Below are positions 1 to 8,835 of a stretch of 64,000 bases of DNA, piece by piece (position 1 is the first letter of the stretch; each line of letters opens with the position of its first letter). The notes below the pieces were generated by a model, which saw only the letters and a list, made by a program, of their open reading frames with translations, searched no databases and had not been told where the DNA came from. Source of the stretch: Glaciihabitans sp. dw_435 (lineage in GTDB: Bacteria > Actinomycetota > Actinomycetes > Actinomycetales > Microbacteriaceae); contig NZ_JAAVUZ010000005.1 in NCBI RefSeq assembly GCF_018449675.1, forward strand, positions 1 through 64,000, in the 5' to 3' direction. Both the position numbers and the translations under genes were made by a program.

Positions 1-58
1 CCTAGTTCGCCGTAGAGTGAGTGAAATCCGGTAGCGACGCCGGAGCGAGGCGGGTCTG

Positions 59-649
59 ATGAACGTGCACGCGCGGCAGGTAGTAGCGAGAGTAACGATG
101 GCTGTGTTGGTGGTCGTTCTCGTGGTTGTCTGCTGGCTGCTGCTGGCTTCCCCTGCCGTCGGCAGCGAGTTGCTTGGCAATCTCATTACGGCGGCCTGGG
201 TACTCTTCGCGGTCGCCGTGGTGATCCGGGTGGTTGTAGGCGGGCGCAAGGCGAGTGTGTCTGTCACTGCGCGTGTCGCCGAGCCGATTGAGGACCTGTA
301 TTCGGGACGGGTTCGGCAGGAGATTGAGCCTCGAGATCCGGGTGAGTACTCGGCGCACGGTACTCCCCCGCAATCCCACTCGCGCGAAGAACAGTGGCGA
401 CCCTGCTGGGGCGATGAGCGGTGGCGACGTGAGGTTGTGGGTTTGGGTCGGAACCCCTTACGGCAAGATCGACGCGGTCTGTGCGTTGGCTCCCCCATCG
501 ACATCATCCCCTATTCAATGGATAGGGGGCTTCGTCGCGGCGTGTTTCGGATGGGCTGGTGGGGCTTCATCGAACTTGGTGGCGTCGGTGAGGGATTTCC
601 TGCGGCGGCGCGTGTTGGTGCGCTGAAGGTGGATACCGCGGGTGAGTAA
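59..649 (+). CDS. Hypothetical membrane protein, possibly degraded
   Basis: An open frame of 196 codons. The first 75 residues look like a real small membrane protein: hydrophobic segments lie at about residues 14-34 and 42-60, followed by a basic stretch. Beyond about residue 100 the frame is rich in Trp, Arg and Gly, has no recognisable domain and shows weak third-position GC bias, unlike every confident gene here. The C-terminal half may therefore be non-coding or frameshifted. No good ribosome binding site precedes the ATG. I recognise no family. It lies in the gap where parB would be expected further left and before the parS sites. Confidence 0.3.
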   Translation: MNVHARQVVARVTMAVLVVVLVVVCWLLLASPAVGSELLGNLITAAWVLFAVAVVIRVVVGGRKASVSVTARVAEPIEDLYSGRVRQEIEPRDPGEYSAHGTPPQSHSREEQWRPCWGDERWRREVVGLGRNPLRQDRRGLCVGSPIDIIPYSMDRGLRRGVFRMGWWGFIELGGVGEGFPAAARVGALKVDTAGE

Positions 650-740
650 CGCTGTTCTGGGGAGTTGCTCTCGGCTGGGTGTCCAGTACGCGGTGCGAAC
701 ACGTGCGCCGCGCTGGCAACGGTGGCGCGGAGACGACAGA

Positions 741-756
741 TGTTTCACGTGGAACA
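741..756. promoter_or_regulatory. parS-like ParB-binding site (one mismatch)
   Basis: The 16-mer TGTTTCACGTGGAACA differs from the bacterial parS consensus TGTTTCACGTGAAACA at one base. It lies about 300 bp from a perfect parS. ParB loads at such sites near the origin and directs chromosome segregation. The stretch 650-1075 otherwise holds no convincing gene. Confidence 0.75.
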
Positions 757-930
757 TTGCTGCGGCGTGCTAGTCACGAGCTTTCGTCGGCCGGAGTGAC
801 GTCGTTGTACGGCCGCTCTGTGAGCTGGTGCCTATGGATGGGGCATGCCCGAGAGTGCGCGCCGTTGGGTGGCGGCATGGACTCGCGTTGCTGCGGACGA
901 GGCTGGGACCTACGCAGAGTAAGCGCGTCA

Positions 931-986
<56 letters not shown>

Positions 987-1040
987 GGCGAGGGCGTGGG
1001 GCGGCGGGGGTCGGTGGAGCGTTGGCCGCACGAATCAGAG

Positions 1041-1064
1041 GGGATGTTTCACGTGAAACATCCC
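1041..1064. promoter_or_regulatory. parS: parS centromere site (perfect)
   Basis: Positions 1045-1060 match the 16-bp parS consensus exactly, and the symmetry extends by four bases on each side to a perfect 24-bp palindrome (1041-1064). ParB binds and spreads from such sites, which cluster near oriC. The site lies only 12 bp beyond the end of ddl. It is strong evidence that the window is origin-proximal and that parAB lie just to the left. Confidence 0.95.
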
Positions 1065-1075
1065 CGTCAAAGCGG

Positions 1076-2035
1076 CTACTCGCTCTCGCGCACCGCGGCG
1101 TCGGCCAGGGCCGAGTAGACCCACCCGAGGTCGTGGCCTGCGGCTTCGAGTGCCTGCGGCATGAGGGACGTTTCCGTGAGTCCGGGAAGTACGTTGGCTT
1201 CCAGGAACCACGGGGTACCGTTCGCGTCGATGATGATGTCAACGCGGGAAAGGTGGCGGAGTCCCAGCGCGTTGTGAACGGTGATGGCCGCCGCTGCAGC
1301 CTCATGCGCCTGCTCTTCGGAGATGCGGGCGGGCGTGAAAAAGCGGGTCTCCCCCGCGTTGTAACGCGCTTCGAAGCTGTAGACGCCGGACAGGGGAACG
1401 ATCTCCACTGCCGGGAGGGCAACAGGGCCATCTCCCGTGTCCAGGACACCCACGGCGATCTCGGTGCCGACGATCTTGCGCTCGATGAGGGCTACGTCCC
1501 AGTATGTGTACGCATCGACCATTGCGCGTGGAAGTCCAGCGGCATCCTCGACGAGGGTGACTCCCTGGGCTGACCCACCCTGGGCGGGCTTGACGACAAC
1601 GGGGAACCCGAGCTCGTCAGCGATGGTAGCGAGAACGCTGCTGGCACCCAGTTCGCGGAAGGCATCGCGTGGAAACGTGATGGAGTGAGGCGTCGCCACG
1701 CCCGCGCGTGCGGCGAGCACCTTGGCGGTGGGCTTGTCCCAGGCGAGGCGAGCAGCGTCGGAGCGGGATCCGACGTACGGGATGCGCAGGAAGTCGAGAA
1801 GGCCCCGAAGGGCTCCGTCCTCACCGCTGGCGCCGTGCAGAGCTGGCCACACCACGTCGGGACGCGTGTCGCGGAGGTGGTCGAGCAGCGTGGCATCCGG
1901 ATCCCGTAGTTCTACGGAGATACCGAGTTCGGCGAGGCTGTCGGCGACGCGACGGCCGGACCGGAGGGAGACATCGCGCTCGTGCGAAATGCCGCCGGCG
2001 AGGACAACGACTCGGGTGTAGTCGATCGAGTTCAT
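1076..2035 (-). CDS. ddl: D-alanine--D-alanine ligase family protein
   Basis: ATP-grasp ligase joining two D-alanines for the peptidoglycan stem peptide; cytosolic. The 319-residue length fits the short DdlB type. Visible landmarks are the N-terminal GG-S-ERDVSLRSG substrate loop (about residues 14-26), HGASGEDG (about 67-74), the ATP-grasp strand VVVKPAQGGSAQGV (about 145-158), an E-RYNAGET-F loop (about 221-232) and the C-terminal RVD...LEANVLPGLT metal/phosphate motif (about 264-287), all in family order. It is the last gene of a leftward run and is 9 bp from the aminotransferase. Actinobacteria often carry a second, longer ddl elsewhere, so this may be one of two copies. Confidence 0.85.
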   Translation of the reverse strand: MNSIDYTRVVVLAGGISHERDVSLRSGRRVADSLAELGISVELRDPDATLLDHLRDTRPDVVWPALHGASGEDGALRGLLDFLRIPYVGSRSDAARLAWDKPTAKVLAARAGVATPHSITFPRDAFRELGASSVLATIADELGFPVVVKPAQGGSAQGVTLVEDAAGLPRAMVDAYTYWDVALIERKIVGTEIAVGVLDTGDGPVALPAVEIVPLSGVYSFEARYNAGETRFFTPARISEEQAHEAAAAAITVHNALGLRHLSRVDIIIDANGTPWFLEANVLPGLTETSLMPQALEAAGHDLGWVYSALADAAVRESE

Positions 2036-2044
2036 GAGGGGGTC

Positions 2045-3349
2045 CTAGCCGAGGTTCGCGGGTGGGTTGATGATGTTGTGCTCGGCGCCGCGGAGATTGA
2101 GGGGCGCGGTCTGCGAGAAGGTGTTGAGAAGCTCGAGCTCACCATTGATGACGGTCGACAGGCGGCGGATTCCCTCGCGGATGTACGACGGCTCTGGGTA
2201 GCAGAAGGCGAGGCGAACCTTGTTGCGTCCTCCCCCATCGGCGTAGAACGCCGTGCCCGGTGTGTAGGCGACGAGCTCCTTCACCGCGCGGGGCAACATC
2301 GACTTGCTGTCGATGTTGTCGGGAAGAGTGAGCCAGATGTAGAAGCCGCCGGTGGGGGTCGTCCAGCTGAGATCGGGGAGGTAGTCCTCCAGTGCCCGCA
2401 GCATCGCGTCGCGTCGTTCGCGGTAGACGTCGCGGAAGGTGTTGATCTGGCCCTTCCAGTCGGCCGTAGAGAGGTATTCCGAGATGATCATCTGGGTGAA
2501 CGAGCTTGGCGACAACACGGCCGCCTCATTCGCAAGAATGAGTTTTTCTCGGATAGCATGAGGGGCAAGAGCCCAGCCCACCCGGAAGCCGGGAGCAAGG
2601 GTCTTGGAGAAGGTGCCGAGGTAGACGACGCCATCCTCTTCCACCGACCGCATTGCGTGGGGCGGCGCTCCGTCGAAGTAGAGCAGACCGTACGGGTTGT
2701 CTTCGAGAACGAGAATGTCGTTCGAGCGCGCGATCTCGAGCACCTCGAGGCGACGCTCCCAGGTGAGGGTCACGCCGGCGGGGTTGCTGAAGGTCGGGAT
2801 GGAGTACAGGAACTTGATGCGCTTGCCGTCGGCCTTCAGGCGGGCGATCTTCTGGCGCAGTGCCTCGGGCACGAGACCGAACTCATCCATTTCGACGTGC
2901 TCGACCTGCGCCTGGAAGGACTTGAACACGACCATTGCGGTGACGTAGCTCGGGCCCTCGGCGAGAACCACGTCTCCCGGGTCGATAAACAGCTTTGTAA
3001 CGAGCTCCAGGGCGTGCTGGGAGCCCGTGGTGACCACGACGTCATCCACGTTGGCGCGGATGCCTTCCAGGGCCATTACCTCGAGGATCTGCTCGCGCAG
3101 GAGCGGCACGCCCTGGCCGGATCCGTACTGCAGAGCCTGCGGTCCCTTGTCGCGGATGACACGTTCCATGACACCCGACACGATGTCGGTGGGAAGCGCG
3201 GAAACGAAGGGCATTCCGCCGGCAAGCGAGACAACCTCGGGGCGGGAGGCAACGGCAAACAGGGCCCGGACTTCGGAGGCTGCGAGGCCGGCCGTGCGGT
3301 TGGCGTAATGTCCGTACCACTTGTCGAGGTTGTTGCCCTGGTTTGTCAT
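2045..3349 (-). CDS. PLP-dependent aminotransferase, class I/II (2-aminoadipate transaminase type)
   Basis: A 434-residue fold-type I aminotransferase like the catalytic domain of LysN/MocR proteins, without a DNA-binding domain. It should transfer an amino group to a 2-oxo acid such as 2-oxoglutarate through PLP. Visible are the cofactor loop with TTGSQHALEL (about residues 106-115), the Asp-containing LEDNPYGLLYFDG segment (about 215-227) and the Schiff-base lysine in YLGTFSKTLAPGFRVGW (about 242-258). The substrate cannot be read from sequence; aromatic, branched and aminoadipate-type members look alike. It lies between trxA and ddl, an arrangement common next to parB in Microbacteriaceae. 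Confidence 0.85.
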   Translation of the reverse strand: MTNQGNNLDKWYGHYANRTAGLAASEVRALFAVASRPEVVSLAGGMPFVSALPTDIVSGVMERVIRDKGPQALQYGSGQGVPLLREQILEVMALEGIRANVDDVVVTTGSQHALELVTKLFIDPGDVVLAEGPSYVTAMVVFKSFQAQVEHVEMDEFGLVPEALRQKIARLKADGKRIKFLYSIPTFSNPAGVTLTWERRLEVLEIARSNDILVLEDNPYGLLYFDGAPPHAMRSVEEDGVVYLGTFSKTLAPGFRVGWALAPHAIREKLILANEAAVLSPSSFTQMIISEYLSTADWKGQINTFRDVYRERRDAMLRALEDYLPDLSWTTPTGGFYIWLTLPDNIDSKSMLPRAVKELVAYTPGTAFYADGGGRNKVRLAFCYPEPSYIREGIRRLSTVINGELELLNTFSQTAPLNLRGAEHNIINPPANLG

Positions 3350-3395
3350 TGGATTCCGTTCCCTATCGTGCGTTCAAGAATATGGGTTTAAAACA

Positions 3396-3431
3396 AAACG
3401 GCCGCCCAGACGAGTGTCTGGGCGGCCGTTT
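3396..3431 (-). terminator. Intrinsic terminator upstream of the aminotransferase gene
   Basis: A perfect 16-bp stem (3396-3411 with 3416-3431) has a 4-nt loop. On the minus strand it is followed by a T-rich run. It ends leftward transcription from trxB-trxA, so the aminotransferase and ddl need their own promoter. Confidence 0.9.
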
Positions 3432-3443
3432 CCTTGTGTCTGA

Positions 3444-3770
3444 TTAGACGAGGAACTCCGCCAGGTCGGCCTCGAGGGCCGGCTTGGGCTTTGCGCCGAT
3501 AACGGTCTTGACGACCTCGCCGCCGCGGAAGACCTTCATGGCGGGGATCGACGTGATCTGGTACTTCATCGCCATCTCGGGGTTGTCGTCCACGTTGAGC
3601 TTGACGATCTTGATCTTGTCGGAGTGCTCGGAAGCAATCGCATCGAGGATCGGGGATACAGCCTTACAGGGGCCACACCACTCGGCCCAGAAGTCGACCA
3701 TGATCGTGTCGCTGGAGTTGAGTACGTCGTCGACGAACGTGGCGTCGGTTACATCCTTGGCGCTAGACAT
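3444..3770 (-). CDS. trxA: Thioredoxin
   Basis: Small cytosolic dithiol oxidoreductase of 108 residues, the usual length. The active site WCGPC is at about residues 31-35, with the downstream cis-proline in the TSIPAMKVF context (about 73-81). It receives electrons from TrxB, encoded 29 bp upstream on the same strand, so the two form a redox operon. The start is supported by an AAGGA ribosome binding site shortly before ATG 3770. A strong terminator follows the gene. Confidence 0.97.
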   Translation of the reverse strand: MSSAKDVTDATFVDDVLNSSDTIMVDFWAEWCGPCKAVSPILDAIASEHSDKIKIVKLNVDDNPEMAMKYQITSIPAMKVFRGGEVVKTVIGAKPKPALEADLAEFLV

Positions 3771-3799
3771 TTGAATTCCTTTTTCGTTGGGGGGAGAGA

Positions 3800-4765
3800 T
3801 TAAGCGGTGACAGAGACGGCTTCGACCAGCTCTGTGAGTTCCTTGGGGAGACCTGCGAGGTAGTGCTCGGCGTCGAGAGCGGCGACCGTTCCGGAACCGG
3901 CAGCCGTGACGGCCTGACGGTAGGTGGGGTCGATGACGTCGCCGGCCGCGAACACTCCGGGGAGGTTCGTGCGCGAACTGCGGCCGTCCACAGCGATGGT
4001 GCCGAAGCTGGTGAGGTCCAGCTGGCCGTGGACGAGGTGGGTGCGGGGGTCCGCGCCGATCGCGATGAACAGGCCACCGACGTTGAGCGTCGTCTCCGTG
4101 CCATCCACCGTGTCAATGAGGCCGAGGCCGTTGACGAGGCCATCTCCGTAGATGTGCTCAACGCGCTTGTTGAACACGAACTCGATTTTCTCGTTGGCGG
4201 CGGCGCGGTCAAGCATGACCTTGGAGGCGCGGAAGCTGTCGCTGCGGTGGATCAGGTAGACCTTGTCGGCGAACTTGGTGAGGAAGGTGGCCTCCTCCAT
4301 CGCGGAGTCGCCACCGCCCACAACGGCGATCGTCTTCTTGCGGAAGAAGAATCCGTCGCACGTGGCACACCACGAGACGCCCTGGCCGCTGAGACGCTCT
4401 TCGTCTTCGAGGCCGAGCTTGCGGTACGCGGAACCAGTGGCGAAGATCACGGTGAGAGCCTCGTGAACGTCGCCGTTGCCAAGGGTAACCGTCTTGATGT
4501 CACCGGTGAGGTCGAGGGAAACGACGTCGTCGAGAATGATCTCGGTGCCGAACTTCTCGGCTTGCTCCTGCATCTTCATCATGAGGTCGGGGCCCTGGAT
4601 GCCCTCGGCGAATCCGGGGTAGTTCTCCACCTCGGTCGTCTTCATGAGCTCGCCACCGGCTTCAACGGAACTGGCGATCAAGAGAGGCTTCAGGTTCGCA
4701 CGCGCGGCGTAGATCGCAGCGGTGTATCCGGCGGGGCCGGAGCCGATAATGATGACTTGACGCAC
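3800..4765 (-). CDS. trxB: Thioredoxin-disulfide reductase
   Basis: FAD-dependent NADPH:thioredoxin reductase. The FAD dinucleotide motif GSGPAGYTAAIYAARA is near the N-terminus, the redox-active CATC is at about residues 133-136, the NADPH motif GGGDSAMEEA is at about 151-160, and a second FAD motif GVFAAGDV is near the C-terminus. I chose GTG 4765 because AAGGAG lies nine bases upstream; the in-frame ATG at 4774 touches that ribosome binding site. The gene is co-transcribed with trxA. The intergenic region 4766-4916 presumably holds the promoter. Confidence 0.96.
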   Translation of the reverse strand: MRQVIIIGSGPAGYTAAIYAARANLKPLLIASSVEAGGELMKTTEVENYPGFAEGIQGPDLMMKMQEQAEKFGTEIILDDVVSLDLTGDIKTVTLGNGDVHEALTVIFATGSAYRKLGLEDEERLSGQGVSWCATCDGFFFRKKTIAVVGGGDSAMEEATFLTKFADKVYLIHRSDSFRASKVMLDRAAANEKIEFVFNKRVEHIYGDGLVNGLGLIDTVDGTETTLNVGGLFIAIGADPRTHLVHGQLDLTSFGTIAVDGRSSRTNLPGVFAAGDVIDPTYRQAVTAAGSGTVAALDAEHYLAGLPKELTELVEAVSVTA

Positions 4766-4916
4766 GTCTAACATCTCCTTTTAGAGCTTTTCCTAGGCGG
4801 TATAACCAATTGTATGGTCCGGGTATTCCACGCCGTCGGGGGTGCCACAGGTTAGCCGATGGGGATAGGCGCCGGCCGTGAATGCAGGCATTGATTCGGG
4901 ATGACCCGGGCGCCAG

Positions 4917-6575
4917 TTATCGCCGGCGCAGGCGTGACGTGAGCGGAAGTATGAGGGCGCGCAGCTCCGGCGGCCGCAGCATGACCAGGACGACGAAGTA
5001 CACGAGCGCCATGACGATGCCGACCAACGCCATCGAGAAGAGCGCGCCGAAGGTGCTGCCGACTGCGAAGCCGTGTTCGGCGAAACCGCCGAGGGCGGAA
5101 ATCAGGGCGACGCCGACCGCCGCCGCGGGAACCGTGGCAAGCAGAAAGACGCTGAACTGGCGCACGATGAGGCGCCCGCCGAACCCGCCGATGCGCCGGC
5201 GCAGGATGAGCGCGGTGGTGAGTGCCTGCACTGTTCCGGCAATGGTGGTTACCCAGGCGATTCCTGCCGCGATCTGGTCGTGGGGCAGTCCGCTGACGAG
5301 TGCCGCACCGATGACGAAGATGACCGACTGCACGACCTGGATGAAGAACGGGGTGCGGGTGTCCTCGAGCGCGTAGAACGCTCGCTGCAGAACGAACAGG
5401 ACCGTAAAGGGGATCAGCCCGGGGAGAAACGCGATGAGCACCTTCGCCATGGCATCGGTCTCGGTGAAGTCGTGGTTGTTGGCAAACAGAGAGGAGAACG
5501 GGAACGCCAGAACGATCAGCCCCACCGCGGCGAACACCATGATCAAACCGATGGTGCGCAGCGACGAGGAGATGTCGCGCTTCATCGACCGCAGGTCGCC
5601 GTCTTTGGCGTGGCCACTCATCCGGGTGAAGTAGGCCGTGGCCACCGACACCGTCACGATCGAGTGCGGAAGCATGAAGATCAGCCACGCAAACTTCAGT
5701 GCCGCGCTCGACGGATTGTCTGCCCCCGCCGAGGTGGCGACGTAGCTTTGCACCAAACCAGCTAACTGGGTTACAAGGATCATGCCGAAGGTCCAGGCCG
5801 CGGCCTTGCCCACCCGGCCGAGCCCCACACCGCGCCACTGGAACTCCGGACGGTACTTGAGCCCAGCGCGGCGCCAGAAGAGGAAGAGCACAAACGCCTG
5901 CGCGGCAACCCCGAGGGTGGCGCTGCCAGCAATGACCGTGATCATCCCCGGAGTCCACTGGCCGGCCGCGGCATCCGCGGGATTCATCCCCCCGAACGCG
6001 AGGTTGAAGATGAGAAGTCCGGCGATGGCGACGACGTTGTTGACGACGGGCGCCCAGGTGAACGGACCAAAGACCTTGCGGGCGTTCAGCACCTCGCCGA
6101 GCAGGCTGTACAGCGCGTAAAAGAGGATCTGCGGCAGGCACCAGTAGGCAAACGCTGTGGTGAGCGCGATTTCCGATGGGGAGTAACCACCTTCGCCGGT
6201 TACCGACTGCCGGGCGTACAGGTTCACCAGGAACGGCGCACACACGGTGGCGATGGCGGCGACCGCGACGAAGACGACGGCCCCGAGCGTGACGATGCGG
6301 TTGATGAATTTCTGGCCGCCATCGTCATGCATCCCGGCGCGGACGATCTGCGGAACGAGCACCGCGCTGAGCAGTCCCCCGGCGATGATCGCGTAGATGT
6401 TGTTCGGCAGCTGGTTGGCAACGGCAAAGGTGTTGGAGCCAACGCCCGAGTTACCCAGCGTCTGCGCGAGAACGTAGGCACTGACGAAGCCGAGCAGGCG
6501 GGAGACGAGGGTTCCGCTGGCGAGGAAGAGGCTCGCGCGACCCACGCCCGAGGAGGGAGCCGCCGGGCTACTCAT
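4917..6575 (-). CDS. murJ: Lipid II flippase MurJ (MviN family)
   Basis: Integral membrane protein of the MOP superfamily that moves lipid II across the cytoplasmic membrane for peptidoglycan synthesis. About 552 residues with roughly 14 hydrophobic segments, starting with a family-typical GTLVSRLLGFVSAYVLAQTLG helix (about residues 19-40). I place the start at ATG 6575, overlapping the stop of the upstream DUF6049 gene by eight bases, which suggests translational coupling. An in-frame ATG at 6623 would lie deep in that gene. No pseudokinase domain, as in mycobacterial MviN, is attached. With ddl it makes the block a cell-wall cluster. Confidence 0.92.
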   Translation of the reverse strand: MSSPAAPSSGVGRASLFLASGTLVSRLLGFVSAYVLAQTLGNSGVGSNTFAVANQLPNNIYAIIAGGLLSAVLVPQIVRAGMHDDGGQKFINRIVTLGAVVFVAVAAIATVCAPFLVNLYARQSVTGEGGYSPSEIALTTAFAYWCLPQILFYALYSLLGEVLNARKVFGPFTWAPVVNNVVAIAGLLIFNLAFGGMNPADAAAGQWTPGMITVIAGSATLGVAAQAFVLFLFWRRAGLKYRPEFQWRGVGLGRVGKAAAWTFGMILVTQLAGLVQSYVATSAGADNPSSAALKFAWLIFMLPHSIVTVSVATAYFTRMSGHAKDGDLRSMKRDISSSLRTIGLIMVFAAVGLIVLAFPFSSLFANNHDFTETDAMAKVLIAFLPGLIPFTVLFVLQRAFYALEDTRTPFFIQVVQSVIFVIGAALVSGLPHDQIAAGIAWVTTIAGTVQALTTALILRRRIGGFGGRLIVRQFSVFLLATVPAAAVGVALISALGGFAEHGFAVGSTFGALFSMALVGIVMALVYFVVLVMLRPPELRALILPLTSRLRRR

Positions 6576-8733
6576 GGGGCGTGGCATCGGTCGTCGCCTC
6601 CGGGGCATCCACTGTCCCGGCACGCCGGCGCCGCTTTCGGATCGTACGGATGATTCCGATGCCGAAGATCACGACGACGAACGCGCCGAAGATGACGGTG
6701 CCGAGCGACTCCCAGTCGGCGTGCACGTTCATCTTGATCTCGGTCGGTGTGCCGACGATGCGGCCGAGTTCGTCGGCCAGGGACACCGTCAGTTCCACGG
6801 TGCCGTTCGACAGCGACTGTACCGGGATCTGCGCCTTGTGCAGCGAACCCGGTTCGATGGTGATCTTGACCGACGGTTCGTCCACGGCGATGAGCGCGGT
6901 CTGCGGTCGAACCTGCACGTAGACGGTCACCGGCTGCGTGTAGGAATTGCTCACGCTCACCGGCAACGAGCCGCTCGAGTTGGCGAGCGTCACGGTGCTG
7001 CTCTCGGCAATTTTGACGGATGACACCATCGCCTGTGATTCGTCGAGGAAGGCGTCCGTGGCGGCGTCCCAGCCGTCCGGGTCATCCACCCAGGCATTGG
7101 ACAGCAGCGACATCAACGCGAGCCGGCGCTCGGCCGTAAGCGCCAGCGGGTCTTCGACGATGGCGGAGAACCGGTTCTCGCGAACCTCGGCCGCGCGCAT
7201 GAGGGTTGCCTGCGAGAGGCGGTCCGCCGTTTCGGGGCGGTCGGCGATGGAACCGGGGGACGATGCGCTGGTGATCGCGGTCTGCAGGCTCGTGCCGACG
7301 ACCCACGGGTTCGAGTTCAGTGCCGCCAGCGTCTGCTCGAGACGGTAGCCGGTGGTGGGCCAGCTGCGCCCGACGGTGGCGAGCAGCGTGGGTGCTCCGG
7401 ATCGTGCGACATTGCTGGTGATGGCAACCGCCGCGGAGAGGCGGGCGGTCGCGGCGCTCCAGTCGGCAAGTGAGGGGGCGGTGACCGCGTCGTTGAGAAG
7501 ACCGGAGAGCGAGTCATCCGCCACCACAACGTTCGCCGTGTCGACGACGGCCGCGGCGTTCGCGAGCGGACTGCGTTGCGTCACGTTGCCGCTGGAGAGG
7601 ATGACGGTGGATGCCCCGGAGTTGACCAGTGACTCCAGGTTCGACTTCGTGACCGCGTTCGCCGTGGGCCAGGAGACGCTGGGGATCGAGTAGTTCCACG
7701 CGAGGGCCTCCTGCAGCGTGGGCACCTGGGGCTGCGTCGGGTCAGCGGGCGCGGCCGGCGCGCTGCCGTCGGTGGGGGTCGGCTCGGGAGTCGCGAAGCG
7801 GCCGGCGTCGATGGCGAAGTCGAACGACGTCGGTTCGACGAGGGACTTGCCTCCCGCCTGCAGCATCAGGGTGGCGTCGGCATCCGCGTAGTTAAGGGGG
7901 AACGTGTCGTTGCTCACGAACCGGAGGCGCTCGACCCAGTCAAGGGCCGACTGGGGGGCAGCGGTGCCGAGCACCCGGATGGAGGCCAGGATGCGGGGGT
8001 CGACGCCGATCGTCACCCCCGAGCGGGCCATCGCGTTGAGCTGCGTCGTCAGCAAGCCATCCGGCGCCGTGTAGGACTCCAGGGTGGCTGCATCGATGAG
8101 ACCCGACGTTGGAGCGGGTGTTGTGGGATCGACCACGGCGGTGGGCACCACGAGGGGCGCTGCGACGGCGAGTTTGACGACCTTCGAGCCATCCACTTTC
8201 CAAACAACCGCCGTGCGGGCCGAGCCGATGACGGCGCCATTGCTGACGACGCCGATGAGAACCGGGTACACACCGGCGGAGGTGAAGCCCAGCGACGATG
8301 CGGGCACGGCGAGCTGGATGGTTCGGGTTTCGTTGGGGTTGATCGCCGAAACTGTCTCGCGCGCTATAGAAGAGGGAGCGGAGACGGTGGCGTCCGTGGC
8401 GGCGAACCACGTGTCCAGCTGGTTGCGGGTGGTGAGGCGGGCGCGGTTGATCGACGCGGTGACCTCGGCGATCTGGATCGACGACGCCGACGAGTTCGCG
8501 ATGGTGACGGTGAGGCGCAGCTGGTCGCCATCGGTGAGGGACCCGAGGTTGCCGGGGGTGACATTCACGGCAATGTCGTCACCGGTCGCGGCAGCGAGGG
8601 AGGTCGTCGAGGTGGCCGCCGGGAGGGCAGCGGTGGCGAGTGGGCTCGGCGATGCAGAAACGGGACCGGCGATCACTGTGCCGGCAAGGCCGAGCAGCAG
8701 GGCAATCGCCGCTCCAAACGGCTTAACGATCAC
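6568..8733 (-). CDS. DUF6049 family membrane-anchored secreted protein
   Basis: Large extracytoplasmic protein of about 721 residues with an N-terminal signal segment (about residues 6-28), a long Ala/Thr/Ser-rich external region and one C-terminal membrane helix (about residues 680-700) followed by a basic cytoplasmic tail. This architecture and its place between cca and murJ match the actinobacterial DUF6049 family, whose function is unknown. The context suggests a role in envelope assembly. The GTG at 8733 is preferred because GGAG (8741-8744) lies seven bases upstream; ATG 8784 lies close to the divergent cca promoter and has no ribosome binding site. Confidence 0.85.
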   Translation of the reverse strand: MIVKPFGAAIALLLGLAGTVIAGPVSASPSPLATAALPAATSTTSLAAATGDDIAVNVTPGNLGSLTDGDQLRLTVTIANSSASSIQIAEVTASINRARLTTRNQLDTWFAATDATVSAPSSIARETVSAINPNETRTIQLAVPASSLGFTSAGVYPVLIGVVSNGAVIGSARTAVVWKVDGSKVVKLAVAAPLVVPTAVVDPTTPAPTSGLIDAATLESYTAPDGLLTTQLNAMARSGVTIGVDPRILASIRVLGTAAPQSALDWVERLRFVSNDTFPLNYADADATLMLQAGGKSLVEPTSFDFAIDAGRFATPEPTPTDGSAPAAPADPTQPQVPTLQEALAWNYSIPSVSWPTANAVTKSNLESLVNSGASTVILSSGNVTQRSPLANAAAVVDTANVVVADDSLSGLLNDAVTAPSLADWSAATARLSAAVAITSNVARSGAPTLLATVGRSWPTTGYRLEQTLAALNSNPWVVGTSLQTAITSASSPGSIADRPETADRLSQATLMRAAEVRENRFSAIVEDPLALTAERRLALMSLLSNAWVDDPDGWDAATDAFLDESQAMVSSVKIAESSTVTLANSSGSLPVSVSNSYTQPVTVYVQVRPQTALIAVDEPSVKITIEPGSLHKAQIPVQSLSNGTVELTVSLADELGRIVGTPTEIKMNVHADWESLGTVIFGAFVVVIFGIGIIRTIRKRRRRAGTVDAPEATTDATPHE

Positions 8734-8835
8734 GAGCTGACTCCGCAGAATCCTTCGGCCAGCATGGGGAGAGTCTATGGGCATCGTCCTGAAGGCTCGG
8801 TGAGGCCCGCTGCCCCTATGGCAAGCTGTATCACT

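Noticed and set aside
2-379. 125-codon minus-strand frame at the window edge
   Set aside because: His/Arg/Asn-rich, no fold-like pattern, antisense to the more plausible two-helix plus-strand segment.
59-649. Confident gene for a 196-residue membrane protein
   Set aside because: Only the first ~75 residues look like protein; no ribosome binding site and weak codon bias. Reported at low confidence instead.
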